Positions 56,859 to 64,000 of a DNA stretch of 64,000 bases are shown in pieces. The notes beneath the pieces were generated by a model. The model did no database searches. It was not told the origin of the DNA and saw only the letters and a program-made list of their open reading frames with translations. Each line of letters starts with the position of its first letter. Within the stretch, counting starts at the first letter, position 1. A program made the position numbers and the translations under genes. This stretch comes from Aliidiomarina maris (lineage in GTDB: Bacteria > Pseudomonadota > Gammaproteobacteria > Enterobacterales > Alteromonadaceae), in NCBI RefSeq assembly GCF_003987335.1, contig NZ_PIPK01000001.1:124001-188000 (forward strand), given 5' to 3'.

Positions 56859-58874
56859 TTACGCAGACCAGCCTAGGGCTTTGGCTTTTGCGGCGGCTTG
56901 AGCTGGCACATCGGTCTTCACAAAATGATGGTGCAAGACTTGCACCCCCAACATATGGTTAATCACCGCATCTAACTGAACTTGCAACTCAGCCGATGCA
57001 TCATCCGCCTCGTGTAAGGCAAATAATGCCTGAACCTCAGTGTAATCCAGCAGCCCCGCCTCTTCGACCGCTTCTTTGTTCAAGTATTTTTGTGCCAAAT
57101 CGCGCATCGCTTGCCATTTCTTGGGGTCGGTGTGCGCAGGCGGTGCCATAAATGCAAATTTCTCACGCTTGTATAAGGTTTCAGGCAACAAACCTTTCAT
57201 GGCTTCGCGCAGTACCCACTTTTCCTTGTTCTTACGAATACGTAAATGCGGCGGAATTTTGAACGCATACTCTGCTAGCTTATGATCAAGGAACGCTGGC
57301 CGTGCTTCCATCGAGTTTGCCATGTCCACCCGATCGCCGCCCCAGGTTAGAATTTGCCCTTCAAGCATGGTTTTGGTCCATACATACTGGGCTTTATCCA
57401 GCGGATGACGGTCTGCCAGCATGTCGGCGTCTAAGGTGTCCGCAATTGCTTGGCCGGCGTCATAGCCTTCCATTCTGGCGCGACGTGAAGGCGCTAACAA
57501 TTTATCCGCAAACCCAGTACAGGACAGCCAAGGCTGCAAACAGCTAGGGGTGAAACCCATTTTCGCCACAAAAGCATCACTGACATACTCTTCCCGCGCC
57601 AGCATCGCGCCTTTAAACAACTTGTTATTCTGCTCTAACATACTTTGCCATTCAGCCCGCTCTTGGGCTGGCAAGTGGTCAAGGCCATACATAAACAAGT
57701 CTTTTCTAAACGACGGATACCCCGCAAATAACTCGTCCGCACCCTCGCCTGTCATCACTACCTTATAACCGACGTCGCGAACTTGCTGGCTCATCAAATA
57801 CTTGGCAACACCCAGTGTGTTATAAATGGTGCGTTCGGTATGCCACAAGGTTTGCTCAAAGTGGTCGTACAGATCATTGGAGTTCAAACTCATCACATGG
57901 TGGTCAGCTTGAGTTGCCGCCGCCATTTCCCGGGCAATCGGAGTTTCATCATACGCCGCCGAATCAAAGCCGATGGTAAATGCTTTCACCGGCTCCTGAC
58001 TAGCCGCCGCAGACAAGCCTAGAATCGAGCACGAATCGATACCACCAGACAAGTAGCAGCCCACTGGCACGTCGGCCGTTAAGCGATGCTGCACCGCCTC
58101 TAATAAGTGCTTACGCACGCCAGCGATATATTCGTCTGCTCGCTTATCGTCTTGGTCATGCTGATGTTCAAGGGGAAAGTCCATATCCCAGTATTTTGTT
58201 TCTTCGGTGTGCAAACGACCGTTCACACGCTTGATACTGACCACATGCCCCGGCATCACTTGACGAATGCCCTCGAAGGCGGTGGTGCCGGGCACCATAG
58301 TTTGAATCAGTTGGTGATATAAGCCGGTGTCGGAAAATGCGCGTGGCACATCAGGGTGTGCAAACAACGTCTTCAGCTCAGAACCAAACACAATGCCTTT
58401 ATCGGTTTCCGTGTAATACAGTGGTTTCACCCCGAAGCGATCACGCACTAAATACAGCGTGTCTTCGGCCTGATCATAAAGGGAGAACGCAAATTCACCG
58501 CGCAAGTAAGGCAACATACCTTGCACCCCAAAACGTGGGTATAAATGCAAAATAATTTCTGAATCGCTTTTGGTTTTGAACTGGGCGCCATCGGCAGTGA
58601 GTTCTGCGCGTAAGCGTTTAAAGTCATAAAACTCACCATTATGCGCCACCATTAAGCGCTGATCTTCGGTCACAAAGGGCTGACGCGCGCGGTCGCCGAC
58701 TAAATCAATAATCGATAGCCGCGCGTGGGCAAAGCCAACCCCGCGCTCGGGCATCGTGGCATAACCAAAGCCGTCCGGCCCACGATGGTGCATAATCGCT
58801 GCCATATTGACCAAAGTTTGCGGGTCTGTCATATGTTTCGGGTGTTGATAAAAAACGCCTGCAATTCCACACAT
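56859..58874 (-). CDS. AsnB-type glutamine-dependent amidotransferase
   Basis: A 671-residue class II amidotransferase/asparagine synthetase. The N-terminal glutaminase domain starts with Cys2 (MCGIAGVF) and has MHHRGPDG. The synthetase domain has the pyrophosphate loop YLSGGIDSCS, then GEGADELFAGYPSF. It is over 100 residues longer than E. coli AsnB (554) and lies closer in length to specialised amidotransferases. It amidates a carboxylate using ATP and glutamine, and the acceptor may not be aspartate. It lies 20 bases after the carbamoyltransferase and is last in a five-gene operon. Confidence 0.9.
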   Translation of the reverse strand: MCGIAGVFYQHPKHMTDPQTLVNMAAIMHHRGPDGFGYATMPERGVGFAHARLSIIDLVGDRARQPFVTEDQRLMVAHNGEFYDFKRLRAELTADGAQFKTKSDSEIILHLYPRFGVQGMLPYLRGEFAFSLYDQAEDTLYLVRDRFGVKPLYYTETDKGIVFGSELKTLFAHPDVPRAFSDTGLYHQLIQTMVPGTTAFEGIRQVMPGHVVSIKRVNGRLHTEETKYWDMDFPLEHQHDQDDKRADEYIAGVRKHLLEAVQHRLTADVPVGCYLSGGIDSCSILGLSAAASQEPVKAFTIGFDSAAYDETPIAREMAAATQADHHVMSLNSNDLYDHFEQTLWHTERTIYNTLGVAKYLMSQQVRDVGYKVVMTGEGADELFAGYPSFRKDLFMYGLDHLPAQERAEWQSMLEQNNKLFKGAMLAREEYVSDAFVAKMGFTPSCLQPWLSCTGFADKLLAPSRRARMEGYDAGQAIADTLDADMLADRHPLDKAQYVWTKTMLEGQILTWGGDRVDMANSMEARPAFLDHKLAEYAFKIPPHLRIRKNKEKWVLREAMKGLLPETLYKREKFAFMAPPAHTDPKKWQAMRDLAQKYLNKEAVEEAGLLDYTEVQALFALHEADDASAELQVQLDAVINHMLGVQVLHHHFVKTDVPAQAAAKAKALGWSA

Positions 58875-58894
58875 GGTGCTTACTTCCTTAGGTT

Positions 58895-59962
58895 TTATAC
58901 CACATCAATCACTCGTTCAGCGCGCTCAACCATACAGGTCAGCAACGCCATGCGTACAAATACCGCGCCGCGCGCTTGGCTGAAATACCAATTATGCGGG
59001 GTATTATCTAAATCCTTGGCGAGCTCTTCGCCACGCGCCAATGGGTGCAAAATAATTCCGTCTTGTTTTAACGGCGACTGCGCATTCAAAATAAAACGCT
59101 TGCCATAGGTTTCAAAACTCTCACCTTCCCACGCAATCGCATTGATATAGGTCACGTCCAGCGTAGGCAATTCTTGGTCAAGCTCGGTGCTGGTGGTCAC
59201 ATGTAACCCAGCTTTCGTCAGCTCTTCCAACTGCCCTGGCGCAAACAAGTTTTGCTCAGACCCGTCATGGATCACCACCACCTCGGACACCGCGCGGTGA
59301 AATACCGCCAGACTTTTTAATAAGCTACGTACTGTGCGCATACGCGATGGCAAACCAATAATACCGAGCCGAATGCGCTTCTCAGGGGCAAGATCGTCTT
59401 GCAATAGTTCAGGGCGCCATTTAAAGATAGCGTACAAATCCGCCATCGCTTGAGTGGGATGCTCGTCTGAGCCGTTACCAGCGTTCACAATAGGAATCCG
59501 CAAAGTGTCCATCATCAGGCTAAGTGATTCACTGTGGTTGTCACGCAACACCACGCAGTCGCCATAGTTGTTGAACATCTCAGCAACGTCTTCCAAGCAT
59601 TCGCCCTTGGCAATCCCCGTAGTTGAGCGGTCAGTAATTGACATGATGTCACCGCCTAAACGATGCCAGGCACTTTCAAAGGACAATCGCGTGCGGGTGC
59701 TGGGCTCGTAAAAAGCGCTGATTAAAATTTTGCCTTGTAGCGGCGTACGAAACCGAGTCGGGTTCGCTTCATACTTGGCCGCCAAGCGAAACAGCTGCTT
59801 TAATGTGTCGCGACAAAATTGATCCGACGACACAATATGCTGACGCGACAACTTCAAAAGGTAATCACCGTCCTCTTGCACACTGCGCAGTAGCGCCTTT
59901 GGGTGCGCATCTCCATACACATCCGGCCTTTTACGGTCAAACGACGCATCGCTCATATTCAT
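58895..59962 (-). CDS. Aspartate/ornithine carbamoyltransferase family protein (PyrB paralog)
   Basis: A 355-residue carbamoyltransferase with about 33 extra N-terminal residues compared with E. coli PyrB. Carbamoyl-phosphate residues are kept: STRTR (88-92), Arg140, HPTQ (168-171) and Arg209. The residues that bind aspartate in PyrB, Arg229 and Gln231, fall in YINAIAW and are Ala275 and Ala277. Pro268 of the HPLPR loop is Ala309 (HPLAR). Ornithine-enzyme motifs are also absent. It therefore probably carbamoylates a different amine. No pyrI or other pyrimidine gene is near. The start overlaps nothing and follows the small membrane gene by 6 bases. Confidence 0.85.
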   Translation of the reverse strand: MNMSDASFDRKRPDVYGDAHPKALLRSVQEDGDYLLKLSRQHIVSSDQFCRDTLKQLFRLAAKYEANPTRFRTPLQGKILISAFYEPSTRTRLSFESAWHRLGGDIMSITDRSTTGIAKGECLEDVAEMFNNYGDCVVLRDNHSESLSLMMDTLRIPIVNAGNGSDEHPTQAMADLYAIFKWRPELLQDDLAPEKRIRLGIIGLPSRMRTVRSLLKSLAVFHRAVSEVVVIHDGSEQNLFAPGQLEELTKAGLHVTTSTELDQELPTLDVTYINAIAWEGESFETYGKRFILNAQSPLKQDGIILHPLARGEELAKDLDNTPHNWYFSQARGAVFVRMALLTCMVERAERVIDVV

Positions 59963-59968
59963 ATAATG

Positions 59969-60088
59969 TCACCAAATAGTTTTCTTTTTAAAATCCATAA
60001 TAAATAGTGCTAGCAAGACCAGAGGCACTAAAGCGCCCGCAACCACTGCGCACCAAATCATTATCTGTAAGGCTGTGACACTGATCAT
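59969..60088 (-). CDS. 39-residue single-span membrane peptide
   Basis: A short gene between the symporter and carbamoyltransferase genes. A strong AGGGGG ribosome site stands 4-5 bases before the ATG. The peptide has one hydrophobic helix (about residues 10-31, IWCAVVAGALVPLVLLALF) and a basic end DFKKKTIW, giving a cytoplasmic C-terminus by the positive-inside rule. Spacing of 34 and 6 bases to its neighbours supports expression. It may be a small accessory subunit of the symporter. No family is recognised. Confidence 0.7.
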   Translation of the reverse strand: MISVTALQIMIWCAVVAGALVPLVLLALFIMDFKKKTIW

Positions 60089-60122
60089 GCTACCCCCTAA
60101 GTTTCTTGCTGCTGCGTGCAGT

Positions 60123-61538
60123 TCACGACTGCTGCAATTGACGCCAATCAAATTCAGTGCGTGAACGCCAAACGCCAATACCGGTAATCACCGCCGACAC
60201 CAAACATGCACTCAGTGCCGCGACATAAAAGCCAATCAAAAAGTAACTCAATAACCCGGCGCAGGTACCTACCAACATGGCAATCGCGGCATACCGCCCT
60301 GACAATTTAGGGTGGTATAAACCCACGACAATAGGAAAGATGGTGCTAGCGACAAAGGCACCCGTGAAGTTAAGTAACGCCGCTAAAGTGGTAAGTTGCA
60401 GCAGACAAATCAGCCATGTCATCAAGCCAAGACCCGCAATAGTTAAGCGATTCACTTTAAACAGTCGCGCGTCGTTGGCTTTTGGATTGATGTGTTGCTG
60501 GTAAATATCACGCGTCACCAGATCAGAGCTTGCGGCTAACAGTGAGTCTAAGCTTGATGCTAGTGCAGAAAACACCACGATAAACACAATCACGGCGCCA
60601 GCGCTACCAAGCACAGCCGCCGCCACAGTTGGCCCAACCATATCAGGGCTGGCCGGAAAAATACCTAACTGCGGCGCCGCTAAGGCCGCGAAACCAGTGA
60701 CAATTGGGATAGGTAACCACAATAGGCCGCCCGTGATAAATGCCCGTGACGCAACGTTCGGTTTAAATGCTAATGCCCGCGACCACCACACATTGGAATG
60801 GAATATTTCGCCCAAGCCAAAAAACAGGTTATTGAACAAGAACATCACCGCCGCTGGGAATAACAAGTCGAGTAATCGCGGATGTTGTTCGCTTAAGTTG
60901 GTATGTATGGTCTCGACACCGACATTGTTGAGAATCAACACCGCGACTACAACCACACCGGTAATGATAATGATGGCCTGAATAAAGTCGGTTGCTATCA
61001 CCGCACGCAAGCCGCCAAACAAGGTATAGAGCACACAAATAAATAAAATTGCCGACATGCCAATTGCATAGTCCAGGCCACTGAGTGCTTGCAGCAAGAT
61101 ACCACCGGCCATGCCTAAGCTGACTAACCAACCTAACGCATAGACCCCGGAAATGAGCATAAATATGAGCCATGCCCAAAAGCCAAACCGCAAACGAATA
61201 AAGTCGCCGCTGGTGTAACCATGAGTCAGTAGCTTACGAATACGGGCAGCCAGCGGGGCGAACATGAACAAACCAAGGGCCGCAAAGGAATACCCCACCA
61301 TGCCCCAAATCCCAAACTGATAGGTTAATTCAGGTGCGACCAAGGTGGTATTACTGGTGACCCAAGTCGCCATTGCCGTTGCCGATGCGAAGGCAAAACC
61401 GACATTGCGCCCCGCCAAAGCGAAATCTTCGTGACTGCGATTGCTGCGTCCGAGGTAATAACCAAAGCCTATCCAGGCGAGCCCAAATAGCGCAATAATG
61501 ATAAAACCTGTAGAGGTGCTTAGAGCAAACTCATCCAT
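60123..61538 (-). CDS. Sodium:solute symporter (SSS) family protein
   Basis: A 471-residue transporter with about 13 membrane helices. The first helices and the stretch DFALAGRNVGFAF, TAMATWVTSNTT and YQFGIWGMVGYS follow the SSS pattern. This region recalls the urea/polyamine DUR3 branch, a weak resemblance noted by eye. The Na+-site helix is near FSALASSLDSLLAASS. It imports a solute with Na+. It lies 9 bases after the FN3-like gene and 34 before the 39-residue peptide, inside one operon with an amidotransferase and a carbamoyltransferase. The substrate is unknown. Confidence 0.9.
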   Translation of the reverse strand: MDEFALSTSTGFIIIALFGLAWIGFGYYLGRSNRSHEDFALAGRNVGFAFASATAMATWVTSNTTLVAPELTYQFGIWGMVGYSFAALGLFMFAPLAARIRKLLTHGYTSGDFIRLRFGFWAWLIFMLISGVYALGWLVSLGMAGGILLQALSGLDYAIGMSAILFICVLYTLFGGLRAVIATDFIQAIIIITGVVVVAVLILNNVGVETIHTNLSEQHPRLLDLLFPAAVMFLFNNLFFGLGEIFHSNVWWSRALAFKPNVASRAFITGGLLWLPIPIVTGFAALAAPQLGIFPASPDMVGPTVAAAVLGSAGAVIVFIVVFSALASSLDSLLAASSDLVTRDIYQQHINPKANDARLFKVNRLTIAGLGLMTWLICLLQLTTLAALLNFTGAFVASTIFPIVVGLYHPKLSGRYAAIAMLVGTCAGLLSYFLIGFYVAALSACLVSAVITGIGVWRSRTEFDWRQLQQS

Positions 61539-61547
61539 GTGACACCT

Positions 61548-62123
61548 TTACTGGGTAGCCAATTTAGCTTGGCGCTGCAGCCGCCAAAGCGTGAGGCACA
61601 GAATAAAAAATAGTGCTGCGCCTACCGAAAACACACTCAAAGCTTGCCACAGTGGATAATGACGAACTTCCACTTTCACCACATTGCTGAACGTCTGTTC
61701 GGTGCTATTTGCGGCTGGCTCTGCAGCGCGTAATCGAGCACGGAAAAAATAGTCACCATCGTCAAAACCACTTAACGATAGCTGCTGAAATGAACCTACG
61801 GGGGCGTAACTGGCTACCACAGATTCGAAATCAGCACGGTTGCTTTGCTCTATCACCCACGACTTAGGCTCATGGTTGCCAGCATCTGTTCCTTCACTGC
61901 GTTGCTCGACGCTAAGCTGGAAGTTACCCTCTCGCACACGCTCAGGCGCGCTCAGTGCGACACTGACGGTTGCAGAGTAGTTAAATGCGCCGGTAGACAC
62001 AGAGGCAGCGGCAGATAAAGGCAATAATGTGAAGAGCGAAAGTAGCCAAGCGAATAGGCAGTACCGAGCCGACGTCGGATGCAGGCATGGGCGCTGAATC
62101 AACCTTCTGACATGTTTCAGCAT
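61548..62123 (-). CDS. Exported, C-terminally anchored FN3-like protein
   Basis: A 191-residue protein. The N-terminal signal (LLSLFTLLPLSAAAS) precedes a beta-rich domain of about 100 residues with a fibronectin-III-like ending (GDYFFRARLRAAE). A C-terminal helix (about 160-182) ends in a basic LQRQAKLATQ tail, so the domain should face the periplasm. AAGG stands 9 bases before the ATG; a GTG one codon earlier is possible. It is the first gene of the five-gene operon. It could capture or sense a ligand for the symporter. Family not recognised. Confidence 0.72.
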   Translation of the reverse strand: MLKHVRRLIQRPCLHPTSARYCLFAWLLSLFTLLPLSAAASVSTGAFNYSATVSVALSAPERVREGNFQLSVEQRSEGTDAGNHEPKSWVIEQSNRADFESVVASYAPVGSFQQLSLSGFDDGDYFFRARLRAAEPAANSTEQTFSNVVKVEVRHYPLWQALSVFSVGAALFFILCLTLWRLQRQAKLATQ

Positions 62124-62209
62124 CACAATGCGCCTTCAGTTAAATGGATGGTTGCGGCCTTACACCACTCAGAATTCATGGTTCAGGCTAACAATTGGTC
62201 GGCAACAAC

Positions 62210-62240
62210 GCAACAGGGCGGCCAGTCGCCGCCCTGTTGC
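62210..62240 (-). terminator. Hairpin after acnA
   Basis: A perfect 13-bp GC-rich stem GCAACAGGGCGGC/GCCGCCCTGTTGC with a 5-base loop lies 11 bases past the acnA stop. The following minus-strand bases GTTGTTG are T-poor, so it may terminate weakly or stabilise the mRNA end. It separates acnA from the downstream five-gene operon. Confidence 0.7.
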
Positions 62241-62250
62241 CCAAGCTACC

Positions 62251-64000
62251 TTACGCAGCAATAAGCTGACGCAGTACGTAATGCAAAATACCGCCGCTTT
62301 TGTAATATTCCACTTCGTTCGCCGTATCTATACGACACAGCAGATCAAAACTGACTTCGCTGCCGTCGGTGCGTTTAGCCGTGGCTTTGATAGTTTGGCC
62401 GGGTTTAATCGAGTCGCTAATGCCACTCAAACTAAACACTTCCTCACCGTTTAAGCCTAAACTTTCGTGGCTGTCGTCGCCGGTGAATTGCAACGGCAAC
62501 ACGCCCATGCCGACTAAGTTAGAGCGGTGAATACGCTCAAAGCTTTGTGCAATCACAGCTTTGACACCCAATAAGCGCGTCCCCTTAGCTGCCCAATCGC
62601 GGCTTGAGCCTGTACCGTACTCTTTACCTGCCAACACCACCAGCGGTGTATCTTGTTGCTGATACTTCATCGCTGCATCGTAAATTGACATCTCATCCCC
62701 ATCGGGCATAAAGCGGGTAACCCCACCCTCTGAACCCTCAACCATCAGGTTCTTGATGCGAATGTTCGCGAAAGTGCCGCGCATCATCACTTCATGGTTA
62801 CCACGGCGCGAGCCATAGGAGTTGAAATCTTTCACTTCGACGCCCTGCTGTTGCAAGTACTCTCCAGCGGGTGCACTTGGCTTGATCGCACCTGCGGGTG
62901 AAATATGGTCGGTGGTAATGGAATCACCAAACACGGCCAGCACGCGCGCACCCTGAACATCTTCCAGCGGCGCTAGTGGCTTATCAATCCCTGTGAAGAA
63001 TGGCGGGTTCGCCACATACGTCGACTCGTCTTTCCATTCATAGGTTAAGCTCTCAGGAATATTCAAGCTCTGCCAATGCTCATCGCCAGCAAACAAAGTG
63101 TCGCCATACTCTTTACGGAACATATCACTGACGACTAGTTCGACCTGCTGTTTAATTTCAGCCTCACTCGGCCAAATATCTTTCAGATATACAGGTTCAC
63201 CATTGTTATCTTCGCCAATCGGGTCTTTGCTTAAGTCGATGCGCGTGGTGCCTGCCAATGCGTACGCAACCACTAAGGGCGGTGACGCAAGCCAATTGGC
63301 TTTCACTTGCGGGTGAATACGGCCTTCAAAGTTACGGTTACCAGACAGCACCGACGACACAATTAAGTCGCCCTCGTCTACCGCTTCGCTAATTTCATCT
63401 GGCAGAGGACCCGAGTTACCGATACAGGTGGTACAGCCATAACCGACCAAATCAAACCCTAACTGATTCAAGTAATCATCCAGTCCAGCTTTGGCTAAAT
63501 AATCAGTCACGACCTTTGAGCCAGGCGCCAATGAAGTTTTCACCCAAGGTTTACGTTGTAGCCCTTTCGCTAACGCTTTCTTTGCCACCAAACCAGCGGC
63601 CATCATCACACTTGGATTCGATGTATTGGTACAGGATGTAATCGCTGCAATCACCACGTCACCATGGGTCAGGGTCGCATCGCTGCCCTTGATAGCCACT
63701 TTAGGATCTGCGGTTTTATCGACCCCGGAGGATTCCATCAGCAACTCAAACGCGTCATTCAAGCCACTTAAAGACACCCGGTCTTGCGGCCGCTTAGGCC
63801 CAGCTAATGAAGGTTCCACGTCGCCCATATCGAGCTCTAAGGTATCGGTAAACACTGGCTCAACGCTGTCATCACGCCAGGTGCCTTGTGCTTTAGAGTA
63901 TTCGCGCGCTAATTCAATCACGTCTTCATCGCGACCAGTTAAGCGCATATAGGTTAACGTTTCTTCGTCCACAGGGAAGAAACCACAAGTGGCACCATAT
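62251..64000 (-). CDS. acnA: Aconitate hydratase A (5' part beyond window)
   Basis: The C-terminal 582 residues of aconitase A; the usual length is about 890. The reading frame continues to the window edge with YGATCGFFP, the characteristic AcnA segment. The 4Fe-4S ligands are in [11 protein letters not shown] and [11 protein letters not shown], and the swivel domain with [17 protein letters not shown] is complete. It interconverts citrate and isocitrate in the TCA cycle. It lies upstream of, but is separated by a hairpin from, the FN3-like/symporter operon. Confidence 0.97.
   Translation of the reverse strand, partial: YGATCGFFPVDEETLTYMRLTGRDEDVIELAREYSKAQGTWRDDSVEPVFTDTLELDMGDVEPSLAGPKRPQDRVSLSGLNDAFELLMESSGVDKTADPKVAIKGSDATLTHGDVVIAAITSCTNTSNPSVMMAAGLVAKKALAKGLQRKPWVKTSLAPGSKVVTDYLAKAGLDDYLNQLGFDLVGYGCTTCIGNSGPLPDEISEAVDEGDLIVSSVLSGNRNFEGRIHPQVKANWLASPPLVVAYALAGTTRIDLSKDPIGEDNNGEPVYLKDIWPSEAEIKQQVELVVSDMFRKEYGDTLFAGDEHWQSLNIPESLTYEWKDESTYVANPPFFTGIDKPLAPLEDVQGARVLAVFGDSITTDHISPAGAIKPSAPAGEYLQQQGVEVKDFNSYGSRRGNHEVMMRGTFANIRIKNLMVEGSEGGVTRFMPDGDEMSIYDAAMKYQQQDTPLVVLAGKEYGTGSSRDWAAKGTRLLGVKAVIAQSFERIHRSNLVGMGVLPLQFTGDDSHESLGLNGEEVFSLSGISDSIKPGQTIKATAKRTDGSEVSFDLLCRIDTANEVEYYKSGGILHYVLRQLIAA

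Overview
The window reads as the chromosome of a marine gammaproteobacterium. Gene order and protein sequences fit the Alteromonadales and possibly an Idiomarinaceae-like genus, but no rRNA or other marker lies inside, so this placement is inference. Base composition looks even (near 50% GC) and almost every gene has a standard gammaproteobacterial product. I saw no tRNA, rRNA, CRISPR array, insertion sequence or prophage.

Layout: (a) 1-3.6 kb, a minus-strand catabolic operon (acyl-CoA dehydrogenase, APH-type kinase, histidine phosphatase, truncated SDR) with a divergent LysR regulator. (b) 4.6-17 kb, a DUF481 outer-membrane protein, then the TCA block sdhCDAB-sucABCD on the minus strand with gltA divergent. 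(c) 17-20 kb, a small secreted protein, a UDG-like protein, murI, a Rho_N protein and an OmpW-like porin. (d) 20.3-25.7 kb, a cytochrome c oxidase cluster (coxB, a fused subunit I-III, a small membrane protein, caa3-type CtaG) beside DUF2231 and CopD-like membrane proteins. (e) 25.8-30.2 kb, a DUF4442 protein, a GGDEF protein, metA and a metY-type sulfhydrylase with MetJ-like boxes. (f) 30.6-38 kb, an RND efflux operon with two permeases. (g) 38-46.2 kb, a KamA-family radical SAM enzyme, then the lipid A/competence operon comEC-msbA-lpxK-ycaR-kdsB and a DUF2062 gene. (h) 46.3-55.1 kb, lolCDE, a PilZ-like gene, mfd and csiV. (i) 55.2-62.1 kb, a His-rich zinc-binding lipoprotein behind two Zur-like boxes, then a tight five-gene operon (FN3-like anchored protein, Na+/solute symporter, 39-residue membrane peptide, aspartate-carbamoyltransferase paralog, AsnB-type amidotransferase). 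(j) 62.2-64 kb, the 3' two thirds of acnA.

The best candidate for an undescribed system is the five-gene operon in (i). Its carbamoyltransferase keeps the carbamoyl-phosphate site, but the residues that bind aspartate in E. coli PyrB are replaced by alanine, and its neighbours are an amidotransferase and an importer rather than pyrimidine genes. Other points of interest are the Zur-boxed zinc lipoprotein, a KamA enzyme lacking the lysine-binding aspartates of lysine 2,3-aminomutase, a split ACAD10/11-like kinase-dehydrogenase module, and a gltA ribosome binding site embedded in a perfect palindrome.
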